This document shows positions 9,345 through 18,219 of a DNA stretch of 18,626 bases, piece after piece (within the stretch, counting starts at the first letter, position 1; the number at the start of each line of letters is the position of its first letter). Source of the DNA: Gracilaria caudata (taxonomy: Eukaryota; Rhodophyta; Florideophyceae; Gracilariales; Gracilariaceae); the NCBI GenBank assembly GCA_030374735.1, contig JASCIV010000485.1, positions 1-18,626 on the forward strand. Direction: 5' to 3'. Under the pieces are notes generated by a model, which searched no databases, was not told the origin of the DNA, and worked only from the letters and a program-made list of their open reading frames with translations. Position numbers and translations under genes: made by a program.

Positions 9345-9584
9345 ACATGTAAAGCTTTGATGATTATCCTTATGTTCAATTGCATTGCATCAGTCCGACA
9401 CGGCAGGTCTAGGGAATAGGCGATTGGAATCGACTGACTTGTCACTCGGCTGCTTCTTCTTTTCAACCTATAGCAATTCTTGGTCTCCCTGAGAAGAGAA
9501 ATAATTTCTAGTACGTATAGAACTCATACAAGCTCGGAACTGCGGTCAGTACATGAAGAGAAGGAGGAAGAAAGAAGAATCTAT

Positions 9585-9592
9585 TATAAAAG
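9585..9592 (+). promoter_or_regulatory. Orphan TATA-box match
   Basis: TATAAAAG on the plus strand, preceded by a purine-rich stretch. Downstream ATGs open only tiny frames: the one at 9632 stops after two codons, and the one near 9699 after about 25. If functional, it would drive a non-coding transcript or a gene whose first exon I cannot see. It could also be a chance match. Confidence 0.3.
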
Positions 9593-11003
9593 GTTTGGGG
9601 GCGCAGAAGTCCTTCGTCTGGGACTAGTATCCATGGGGTGAGGAATTCCCCGAGAAAAGCCCACGCGCTTTTTGGGTAACCTTCTACCCTTCGTACATGC
9701 GTTCCGCCCGTCGTGGTGTGCCGACCTCCGATGCAAATCGTCGAAAATTTGTACGTAGCGAAACGGATCTGTGACAAGGGTCTGACACGGAAAACTGAGC
9801 TCCGTGGCAGAGGTGAGCAGCTCATTTGAGCTTCCCGTAGGGCTTCTACGGATCCCTCTACTCCTGAATACCCATAGTAAAGAAGAACAAGAAGACAGAA
9901 AGCTTGGTGTACAGATGTCCTCGATCTGAACTATTGATAGTGATTCGGGAGCCTTTTGACGACTGTGTTGGTTCATTCTCAAAGTCGTTTGACACTGCTT
10001 CTAGACAGTACAGAAATATCTGATAGCCTTTATGCTCGCGACGTTTGGTACTTTCGTCCTGGGGGGCACCGACTTGGAGAAAAACGACGCATGTCACTTA
10101 CCGAAATTGTATTGCAAGCGCCATTAAACTTCTGGCCTACCTTAGGAGAGAGAACTATTCGAGATAGGACTCTGTTGTGTTAGGAATTTGAACATCTCGT
10201 CCACATAAAGACGGAGAACCAAGAGATTACCAAACCCTGTACGACATGGGTACTCTTCTCCTGTATCTTTGCACTTCGATTCCTGCATATAGAGCGCACA
10301 GAAACAGTTCTGGATTTCTGATAAAGTAGATTTTGAAAGTCAAACAAGAACTGGCTAAGAGCGAGAGCAAGGTGCGAAATCAACAATCGGTACCAAAGGT
10401 ACTTGTGACTTGTGACAGGAACACGGTAAGTAGATAGGTGGAGAACGTTTTTGCTGGTAAGCTGTAAGGAAACTAGCGCACAGAAATGATTGAGACTCGG
10501 AACCACTGTGCATGCAAATGAACAAGACGACCCAGGAGCTCCAAAAATCTGGGCCCCAACGATTCTCACGCCTTTGACTTTGGAAGAGTATAGGCGAATG
10601 GGCAGGAAATCTGTCGAAGTGCACCTCAGAACCAGCTGTTCATGTCCTGCACGAGGTCTGAATTTTTTTGAGGCCATGATTGAAGTCACCAACAAAGAAA
10701 GACGAAGACATTGTTACTCCCGTCATGTAGTGACGGCCCATTTCTTTGGTTATGGTCATTGGTCAAAAGCTCAGTACGAGGCTACGGAATTCTTCTCGTT
10801 TTGGGCCACGACACCAGGAAAGACTTCTAAAGCCCATGTCCTAAATGCTAGCTGGCGTGAAATGCCTACAAGCAGTGACGTTATGGATCAGAAACGAAAA
10901 ACAACCGCGCCGTGCTGTGAACATCGTCCGAGCGGGGATAGGGATGGAAACGGGCCGAAGCTCTGTCTCTGGTCACTGTCGACATTCTTTTCTTAAGTTT
11001 ATC

Positions 11004-11020
11004 TAGAACCAATGGTTCTA
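11004..11020. promoter_or_regulatory. 8-bp perfect dyad upstream of the first protease gene
   Basis: TAGAACCA (11004-11011) and TGGTTCTA (11013-11020) are exact inverted copies around one central base. The dyad ends 33 bases before the first ATG of the protease gene, which suits a binding site for a dimeric regulator. The core also contains CCAAT. No second copy was seen before the other protease gene. Confidence 0.3.
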
Positions 11021-11052
11021 ATGTCTCTGTCTCCACTGCCGTCGGGTCTTTC

Positions 11053-11955
11053 ATGGTTTACCTTCGTCGTGCAAGATACATTATGCGTGTTTGTTCCGTT
11101 ATTGCGCTGTTACTAACACTCTTCATACCAGATGTGCAGTCCCAAAGCAGGATCGTCGGTGGTAAGAATGCTGGAACATTTCTCGCTCGTCACATGGCTC
11201 AGCTTGTAATCAGTTACGAAGATGCTGACTTTGTGGGGCTATGCTCAGCGACCGTCATCGCTCCCAGATGGCTGCTCACAGCTGCGCATTGCTTCTCTGG
11301 TCCTTCAGGTTCAATCTCTGTTGTCCCCGCAGCTACGTATGCATTCGTGGGCGAGGCGGATGCGACCTTGCGAATTGATAACACTGATAAGGAGCCTTTC
11401 TGGGCAAACGAAATTCACGTGCACAAGGATTTCAGACCAGGATCTGCCGATCATAGAAATGATATCGCCATGGTCTACCTAGACCGCGTCATTCCGCGGT
11501 ACAGGCTCGCCACCGTGTTGCTTGACAGGAGAATACCGCCGTTTGGTTCTGCGGTAATGGCTTCAGGATATGGGACCCTCGGACAAAACGCCGTAAAGGC
11601 TACCCGGCTTATGAAGGCTCCTCTGCTTCTCAAGCCATTTGCAGTGTGTGAGCGAACAGAACACCCTTTCTTTAGGCGATATCTGGAACCATGGAGTCAT
11701 CTTTGCGCCGTATCAGTTGGATGGCCCGTGAGAGGTAGCACTGATACTTGCGCCGGTGATAGTGGCGGGCCTCTGTTCAAGCTCGATAAGAAAGAGCGCA
11801 AGATACGACAGTTTGCTCTAACTTCGTTTGGTACTTCCGACTGTGCCGCGATCGGATCTGTTTCTTGGTATACAAGAATTGGAACTTATGTCGGAGATAT
11901 CCACAAAAACATTCAGCGAAATAGTACATTGTGGAAGAAATTTGAATCTCGATAG
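11053..11955 (+). CDS. Secreted trypsin-like serine protease (chymotrypsin family S1)
   Basis: The predicted protein is 300 residues. A signal peptide (hydrophobic core about 13-25) is followed by a short propeptide ending QSR and the mature start IVGG (34-37), so a trypsin-type cut would activate it. The catalytic triad is complete: His79 in LTAAHC, Asp137 in RNDIAM and Ser237 in GDSGGP. Asp231, six residues before the serine, matches trypsin Asp189 and predicts cleavage after Arg or Lys. Likely disulfides are Cys64-Cys80, Cys199-Cys218 and Cys233-Cys264. At the pocket wall Gly216 is kept but trypsin Gly226 appears to be Ser. I took the first ATG; the ATG at 11083 (A at -3) would give a tidier 290-residue precursor. 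No intron is needed. It should be secreted and digest external or extracellular proteins. It is a paralogue of the gene at 14130. Confidence 0.9.
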   Translation: MVYLRRARYIMRVCSVIALLLTLFIPDVQSQSRIVGGKNAGTFLARHMAQLVISYEDADFVGLCSATVIAPRWLLTAAHCFSGPSGSISVVPAATYAFVGEADATLRIDNTDKEPFWANEIHVHKDFRPGSADHRNDIAMVYLDRVIPRYRLATVLLDRRIPPFGSAVMASGYGTLGQNAVKATRLMKAPLLLKPFAVCERTEHPFFRRYLEPWSHLCAVSVGWPVRGSTDTCAGDSGGPLFKLDKKERKIRQFALTSFGTSDCAAIGSVSWYTRIGTYVGDIHKNIQRNSTLWKKFESR

Positions 11956-14129
11956 CTGTCATCTGTTATAACACGGAACTACCCTGGGTAGGATACAAGG
12001 TGGTTTTCGATGTTTCTTGGCTTCTTCTTCTTCCCTCAGAAACTCCAATCGCCTGTCTCTTGTTAATCTGATCTGTAGCGCGTTATGACCAAGTTGGATT
12101 GGTACGAAGTACTTATCACCTCGTGGAATCCACAGGGGTACATCACGAACGAGGGGAACCAGGTACAAGAGGTCACCAATCACCTAAGAGGAAATCCGTG
12201 TGAATCCATTTTGCACGAGTGAGTGATTCCACCCCAAGGTATGGATAGATAACCAAGAGTTTGTTATATCTGTAGGATGTCTCCCGTTTAAGACCAAACT
12301 TGTGTTATTCAGCCGTGCATCGGGAGTATCATGTTCTACCCAACTCTCAATGCTCGCAAACTCTTGACAGAATTACCATCGCGAAGTATCTCGGTTCCGG
12401 AAGAAGTTTTCCATTTCATGCTTTGGTTACCAGCCAACGCTGCAGGTGTTCATAGTCGACGCTTCAACTCTCTGTTTCAGGCCAAACATTGCATTGTGAA
12501 CAACTGACCATATCGCAGGGCTTTAAAATGACATGATACTACCCGTCGATGCGAGACGCTACCAATAAAGAGGTTGCGGAAGACGCTTTCTTCAGAGGAG
12601 GAAAATGAGCTGCGTTGCGAATGCGGAACAACGGAGAGAGAGAGAGAGAAAGGCATATTGCTTTTCTGCTGTTGCACGTTTCCATTTCATATTTATCCCA
12701 TCGCGAAAAACTCCGATTTAAGACAAAGAAAGCGCTCTTTCAAGTGTTGTCGAAGCAGGAGTTGATCGGAAAGAATGACAGCGGACGTTGCTGTCGTCTC
12801 CCATGAGAGAGGACTATCTCTCTCACGCTACCTTTGCACCCTCGAAACAGGTAAAGGGGACAATAAGCAAGCATAAGTGTAAACCCGGGATTTTGGTCAC
12901 ATCGAAATGCGACTGGTACCGTCAGTACGCGTATCGTTGAGCAACGGAAGAACATAGGTTTCGTAATTCAAGAACCGTTTACCTGGGTTCTAAAGCTAAA
13001 GAGTTTGCGAAAGCCTGATGACAACGAATCAAGGGACTCCGAGTAGAAGTTCTGTCTCAGAAGCCCTTACGTTCCACAAGATAGAATAGCACGTGTTGGA
13101 GACCTTTTGCGGTCGAAGCGGCGTCAGCCGTTTTGTTTGGTACGTAAAATAAGAAGCTCTTTCTCTGAAAGGACAGAAAGCCCAGGCAACGGCTTCTTCG
13201 AAGCTGGCATTGCAGGTAAAGGTTGGATGGGATAACGCAAGCGTGAATGGGCAAAAGAGCGCGTTCCAACTGACTTTGTTTCTCGCAGGCCGCAGGAGCA
13301 AGGCGGTACTGTTCCCGACTGACTAGATCGTCGACGACAGAGGTTGCGGAGGAGACCTTGGGAGCATTTCGGGCGCAATGTATTCGGCATCCTTTCCTTT
13401 ACTCCGCACACATCAACCGAGTCCTAATCATTTATCGCTAAACCTGCTTCGGATTCAGATAGAATGAAGATTTCATGATACTTTTCTCCATCTTGGGCAG
13501 CATACGAAATGAAACTGTTCGGTTAAATACGTTTCACTGTGTTTAGTGGAGGACTTAATCATTATTCGTGTATGTGTTGTGTAGATGTATTTCACATTCA
13601 CAATTGGTTGTGGTATGAGAAAATCAGTGTTGGGAAGATGGAAGTCGTGTAATGTGGCCATGCCCACAGCTCCGTTACTCCGTAGCCTATTCAACAGTTT
13701 TGAAGAAACACGCAACACGGATGGAGGAAAAATGGACCACATAGCAAAGGCATCGCCAGGGTCACCCATCCAGCGGCGTTGTGATTGATGCCAATGCTCT
13801 GGCCGGGATTCCAAAAGTTACAAGGGTCTTGAAAATCATAGCACAGATGGCCGTGTCTGGGATGTGCTGAAGCCATGTGCGTCAACGCTGTGGGAAAGGC
13901 CCCATAGACGGGATATGTACAGCCTATTGACAGAATGGGTATTACCACCGCAATGGCGGATTGTCTTTAGTGCATCCGATTGTCAAAGCGTGGAATAACG
14001 GACATACAACAAGCCCATGTCGATTATTCTCGATGGCAGTGGTTCAGATTGAATAGGGGAAAGGAAGCAAATGTCTGAACGGTTTTCTACGAGCCTTCTT
14101 CCTTCCAGGTACGCCTATCATCGTCGGTG
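11956..14129. other. Intergenic region between the two protease genes
   Basis: About 2.2 kb with no supported gene. It contains a short (GA)n tract at about 12634-12650 and an 8-bp hairpin at 12804-12825 (TGAGAGAG/CTCTCTCA, six-base loop). A minus-strand frame, 13691 to about 13966, encodes two hydrophobic stretches but its first ATG is internal (13876), so it could only be an exon or a chance frame. Short overlapping frames at 13029-13411 and 13473-13814 have no features. A pyrimidine-rich TTCCTTCCAG just before 14110 could be a 5'-leader splice acceptor for the second protease gene. Confidence 0.45.
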
Positions 14130-15216
14130 ATGAGGCGTACATGTTGGCTTGTCGCTCTCGCGACCCTGTTACTACTTCGAAGCGCTGATAGCACAAAAGA
14201 CAAGAGAGTGGTTGGAGGACGTGCCGCGTCTTCGGCCTTCGTGCGCCACCTAGCATACATTCAAATAATAACATTTGACAACTTCTACTACTCTTGCACG
14301 GGAACAGTCGTGGGCAAACGATGGGTCCTGACTGCGGCTCATTGCGTGGATGTGTACGGAACTCGAGGTGACGCTGACAAGAACAAGACCTTCCTTTACG
14401 TGGGCTCTACTCAGACGATCCCCGACGAATCTGAACGCAAATATTACTTGCGAGATATATACGTCCATAAGAAGTTTCGATCAGAATTCAACGATTTCCG
14501 TAACGATGTGGCGTTGCTTACGCTCAACGAATCAATAGCCGAAGATGATTACTCTCCAGTGAATATTGGAACTGCGCCAAAAGACGGAAGTGTGGTTACG
14601 GCGGTTGGGTATGGGTCTGTGAATGAAGCTGGGACACCAGCCGTAAGAGCAATGCAAACCCGCATAGTAACAAAATCGTTCAATGTGTGCTATGAACGCG
14701 AAACGACGAGCATTCGGAAAGTTCTTGACAATGAATCACAAATATGTGCAACATCTGTAGGATTTCCGCGACGAGGTGTCACAGACACTTGCTGTACGTG
14801 GGAAAATGGTTCCAAAGCGAGCGAACAAGCGATATGAGGTTCAACTAACCATATTGGTTTCTTTCTGTCACTCTCTCCTGTGGTTGGTTGCGGTGTATAT
14901 ACGAACAGATGGCGACAGCGGCGGGCCGTTGTTCTACGAGAACAAAAACAACACATGGATACAGTTTGCAAGCACAAGTTTCTCCACGGGGGGTTGCGCC
15001 GAAGTTGGTGGCGTTGCATGGTACACTCGACTGTCAAGGTACCAATCCGCGATTCGAAAGGTACTCGTTGGGAGGTTTGACAGCGACTTCCGTGTACTGG
15101 AGCGAAGCGTAGGACGTCATGGTGACGGTCAAACACGAAACTCACGCCTAGAAGATCATAGCCGAATAGGAACGGAGAAGGAAGGCCTTGAGGCTTCTCC
15201 AGAGGAAGAAGAATGA
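14130..15216 (+). CDS. Secreted trypsin-like serine protease with one intron
   Basis: The coding parts are 14130-14793 and 14909-15216, giving 323 residues after removal of a 115-nt intron. A signal peptide (about 1-20) precedes DKR and the mature start VVGG (27-30). The triad is His71 in LTAAHC, Asp126 in RNDVALL and Ser225 in GDSGGP; Asp219 corresponds to trypsin Asp189. Disulfides Cys56-Cys72 and Cys187-Cys206 are likely, and Cys221 should pair with the Cys of GGCAE. Pocket-wall positions are unusual: trypsin Gly216 reads Ser and Gly226 reads Ala. The protein ends with about 45 extra polar, charged residues closing on four glutamates, absent from the protease at 11053. The frame could start at a GTG (14127), but the ATG at 14130 gives a normal signal peptide. 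Without splicing the frame stops at 14837, before the catalytic serine. Confidence 0.87.
14794..14908 (+). other. Phase-1 spliceosomal intron in the second protease gene
   Basis: The donor is T|GTACGT and the acceptor ACAG|ATGGC. A candidate branch site ACTAAC lies at 14844-14849, 59 bases before the acceptor, followed by a pyrimidine-rich stretch. Removal restores the expected Cys-Tyr-Gly-Asp-Ser-Gly-Gly-Pro in frame, which fixes both boundaries with good confidence. Confidence 0.85.
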
Positions 15217-16578
15217 GAGCGGAAGGAATTCGGGATTGATGTGACTCGTGGGAATGAGGGTAGTTTGAAACTCACATTACGAGTGTGACAAGAGAGAAGC
15301 TTCAGTTGCCAGGAATCGTATCTCGCGTCTCTGATTGAGAGGGGCAATACGGTGTATATCTAAGTGCTGAAAAGGCAACTATATGGCGATTCCTGAGCGT
15401 CCAGCTTAACTCTGATAGCATTTGTACCATGGGAGTTCTCAGAAGTTTGCGAGTTTCACATGAACTCTTGAGCAGTGCGATATGAGTAGATGTTGTTGAT
15501 CAGCTTTCACTTAGGTACATTGAATATGATTGGGATATTAAGGCTATGCAAGCGCGTATAGCAGTGAACCGAATTATTGCTAAGAGTCTGCGTGCGCATT
15601 ATTAGAATCTCGATAAAGCACTGTTCATATGTCGATGCAAGCATCCAAAACTGACATGGTTATACGTTGGTCAAAGAATGTGTTTCAGTCCAGCTGCGTA
15701 CGCAGTCGTAGTCTAGAGTTCCATGGTAGTTCGGTTTAGGGAACGACGCGAGGGGTTTTGTTAGTCGTACGATTGAGAGCATGAGTGCATCCTGAGACTC
15801 GTCGGATGCAATGGCAGCTGCCTCGGTAAAATTTTTGTCCACACGACAACCATTGACAAAGTCTGGAGAAAGTACGCCCCAGATGTGGCACCCATGTTCA
15901 GAAATGAACAACATGGTTCGGCGCATGAATCTCTAAGGTGTAACGATCTATACAGATACGCCGCGACCATGCGGAACAATAGCCCCCCATCCTGTCATCC
16001 CGCGACGATAAACTCAAACCAGGTAGTGGAAGGCGGCGTAAGCGAAGGCCTTTTCCTTCTGCAATATGGCCTTGAGCCCGCTTTCCGAAACTGCAAGAGA
16101 TACGTTGGCGGTCATGTCTGATCGAATCCTGTCCAGCGGCTGGACTCCAGCCATGTCCATCTTACCCAGGCTCTCGTGTTGTACCGGAGGATGGGAAGGT
16201 GTTCGGTGCGTGCATGGCCTTCGACATTTTGCAATCTTCAGTAATTGGTGGCAAAGCTCCGTCCGAGAAGTTTTGCGTTGTCGGGGGAAGTATTGGACAA
16301 CCGCTGACAATCATTCTTGCCAGTTTCTCGATGGTAACGACGTGACATTGGGTCCACGCAGTCCAGTACGTTTAACGTGCACAATTGAGAAAATAGCGCT
16401 GCACAGTTCTGCACTGCAGACTGCACTGCACTGGAAGCGGCTTCCTGTCATGTCACAATTTGTCACGCAAGGGCCGAACTGGCAAGAAATTAACGCAGCA
16501 CTTACGCAGTCAAGCTCTCCCAAGATTTCACATCTACCCAAGGGTATCCACACTTGAAGTGCTCTTCAGAGCTCTTGT
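15217..16578. other. Intergenic region with ambiguous overlapping open frames
   Basis: About 1.36 kb. A 163-codon plus-strand frame (16066-16557, non-ATG opening) overlaps minus-strand frames 16014-16310 and 16311-16553, and minus frames at 15660-15979 lie beside them. None shows a recognisable domain. The plus frame ends at a TGA (16555-16557) in the same frame as the first exon of the CAP gene, with no plausible intron between them. The minus frame 16014-16160 reads as a helical, protein-like segment but is only 48 codons from its internal ATG. Short CTGCACT repeats occur at about 16409-16433. I cannot decide whether any of this is coding. Confidence 0.35.
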
Positions 16579-17280
16579 ATGCAACCGGGTCATCTTCTTA
16601 AGAGGCAAGAGTTGAGACCAACATCGGCAGAGCTCCTGGAGCTACAACGTCTGGAAGAGTGTGTCGAAAGGCTGTTGGTAATGCTTAACCCCGTACGCGC
16701 AGTCCGGTAAGCTTAGCCCTCATTCCTGCTGCTGTGCCCGTACAATGCTTTCGTACTTGCTCCAGTGTACTAACTCCTCTTTTCCAGTCGCGGTGTGGTC
16801 CGACTGGCCCTTCGTCATGGTCCACAACGACATATCCTTGTGCCGCTATACTACATAGTATCACCGCCGCGCAACCCTCATCCACTACCTGATCTTCGTG
16901 CTGCACAACACCGTCTGCTTCAACTAACAAACCATCTGCGAAGGAGACATTCATTGCATTCCGTTAAACTCTCGTCATCCCTTTCGCACATTGCGCAGAG
17001 ACATAGCCAGTACCAGGGGAGCAAGGCCAAGGCTACGCACAAAGGGCGTCACGGTTTTCATCTTACTGAGAGGTTGAAGGAAGCGAAGTTCGAGTTTCGA
17101 TATGCCGGCGAGAATGTTGCGGCCGGACAGCGCACAGTTGATGATGCCTTTCGCTCTTGGTATCGCAGCAAGGGACATCGACGCAACTTGCTTAGCAATA
17201 GAGTGAACGTGATGGGTCTAGGTGTCAGCAGCGGCTGGGATGGACGCCTGTATTGGACGCAACTCTTCGCGAGTAGATGA
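16579..17280 (+). CDS. CAP/SCP-domain protein (YkwD-like), two exons
   Basis: The coding parts are 16579-16706 and 16788-17280, predicted 206 residues. A CAP domain fills residues about 84-204: a helix LLQLTNHLRRRH, then HIAQRHSQ, His127 (THKG), Glu151 in AGENVAAG, the W-SKGHRRNLL helix with His173, and the closing GLYW-like LYWTQLF. His127, Glu151 and His173 are the conserved cavity residues of the family. CAP proteins are usually secreted and act in defence, cell-wall or lipid-binding roles; their activity is mostly unclear. Exon 2 has no ATG until near its end, so an upstream exon is required. The exon joined here gives 42 residues rich in Leu and Glu from the first ATG after a stop at 16555; an ATG at 16681 is the alternative. 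No signal peptide is visible, so a further 5' exon may be missing or the protein may be intracellular. Confidence 0.72.
16707..16787 (+). other. 81-nt spliceosomal intron in the CAP gene
   Basis: The donor CCG|GTAAGC and acceptor TTTTCCAG|TCGC are close to consensus. A perfect TACTAAC branch site sits at 16768-16774, 13 bases before the acceptor, followed by a pyrimidine tract. Joining restores an open frame into the CAP domain. Confidence 0.75.
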
Positions 17281-17646
17281 TTGCATACTTCTTTCCCACA
17301 TCACAAGTAGTGCTCCTTGGATGACGCTTTCGCCATGTCCAGCCTCGTTTTTGTCTCTGCAAACTTTGGCAAAGTCGTGAGAGAAGGACCTTTCCCTCAA
17401 TGATATGTCCATGGTGTCAATTTCGTATAATGGTCGTCACACATGCAAGCAATTCAAGCCACCTACATGGGTAGTTCGCTGTATGGTGAAACAACAAAAG
17501 ATTTGCTGTGAAACGCATCAACTAGTCTCGAGAAATATTAGAAACCGATCGTTTCCTTGTATATATGAATCAATGGTACGGAAAAGAGTTGTCCCAAACC
17601 TACCATCTTCACCCCCTAAGCTGAGTCTGAAGACCCGCATCTTATC

Positions 17647-17654
17647 TATAAAAG
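17647..17654 (+). promoter_or_regulatory. TATA-box match
   Basis: TATAAAAG on the plus strand, 66 bases before an ATG at 17713 that opens a 77-codon frame. Its sequence is identical to the match at 9585. The spacing suits a core promoter with a short leader. Confidence 0.35.
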
Positions 17655-17712
17655 GAATGTCTTGTCCCGTCAATCTTGCCTTCGCACGCATAAAAACAAC
17701 AAAGAGCGTCTC

Positions 17713-17946
17713 ATGGCTTCGTGCCCGCTGAGCACAACGCAAGATAATGCCAACACAAACAGAAAAGAAGTTCGCTCATGCGCTCGTCTGCTGCGCAATC
17801 CGTGCGCAGTATTGACCCAACTCCTGCGCAGCGCATTAACTATTTTCTTTTGGGGAAGAAATGGGACAGAAACGGAAACTGGGCCGCAGAAGAGATGCCG
17901 TACCGCGACAAACGACAAAGACATCAAAAATTTTGATGCAGAATAG
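17713..17946 (+). CDS. Small open frame behind a TATA box, hypothetical
   Basis: A 77-residue frame from ATG to TAG with no recognised domain. It is Cys-poor, polar and basic in its first half, has one short hydrophobic stretch (ALTIFFW, about residues 41-47), and ends in a charged tail. The ATG has G at +4 but no purine at -3. Its only support is the TATA box 66 bases upstream. An overlapping minus-strand frame of similar length is open, so it may well be non-coding. Confidence 0.2.
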   Translation: MASCPLSTTQDNANTNRKEVRSCARLLRNPCAVLTQLLRSALTIFFWGRNGTETETGPQKRCRTATNDKDIKNFDAE

Positions 17947-18106
17947 CTTGTTTCATGCATTTCATTCAATTTTGTGTTAAATAATGGATGACCTGTACAA
18001 TCTAATCATCACGGCATTACCCTTGTAGCCGCGCTTCCCACGGAGCCAAAATGAGTTTTTTTTATTAATTTGACGGCTTCTTTGAGCTTCACTCATTTCA
18101 TGTACG

Positions 18107-18129
18107 ATCCTGATTCAGGATATCCTGAA
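18107..18129. repeat. Cluster of three alternating inverted heptamers (perfect 16-bp palindrome)
   Basis: ATCCTGA (18107-18113), TCAGGAT (18115-18121) and ATCCTGA (18122-18128) alternate in orientation. The last two form a perfect 16-bp palindrome at 18114-18129. It lies in AT-rich DNA about 90 bases before the hairpin array. It could be a binding site or an insertion scar. Confidence 0.5.
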
Positions 18130-18219
18130 CTCCAAAAAATAATGAATTTTGCTTAAATTTTCAGATTTTCACGATCCCTGCTAGGAGCACAGAAAAGGTC
18201 CGTGGTGTAAAGCTTATAA

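Larger units (their letters stand above)
9345..11052. other. Intergenic region without a supported gene
   Basis: About 1.7 kb. The longest open frames, 10180-10695 on the minus strand (171 codons) and 10490-10996 on the plus strand (168 codons, first ATG only at 10598), overlap in opposite directions, start from non-ATG codons, and show no domain or repeat. A frame of this size is expected roughly once by chance in a window of this length. 9508-9982 has overlapping minus-strand frames without features. The region holds a TATA box (9585-9592) and a dyad (11004-11020), listed separately. Confidence 0.45.
17281..18219. other. 3' intergenic region, becoming AT-rich before the hairpin array
   Basis: It contains the 3' flank of the CAP gene, a TATA box with a small candidate gene (17647-17946), and an AT-rich stretch (about 17940-18180) with a T run near 18055-18064. 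A palindrome cluster at 18107-18129 is listed separately. Frames 17405-17731 (plus) and 17518-17742 (minus) overlap each other and have no recognisable features. A 7-bp hairpin CTGCGCA/TGCGCAG at 17791-17809 resembles the words used in the downstream array. Confidence 0.4.

Noticed and set aside
10180..10996. Two opposite open frames of about 170 codons (10180-10695 minus, 10490-10996 plus)
   Set aside because: They overlap, begin from non-ATG codons and have no recognisable features. Their length is within chance expectation for 18.6 kb on six frames.
12634..12650. (GA)n tract
   Set aside because: A short simple repeat with no linked structure.
14130..14837. The second protease as a truncated pseudogene lacking the serine
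   Set aside because: A clean GT-AG intron restores the GDSGGP motif exactly in frame, so the gene is intact.
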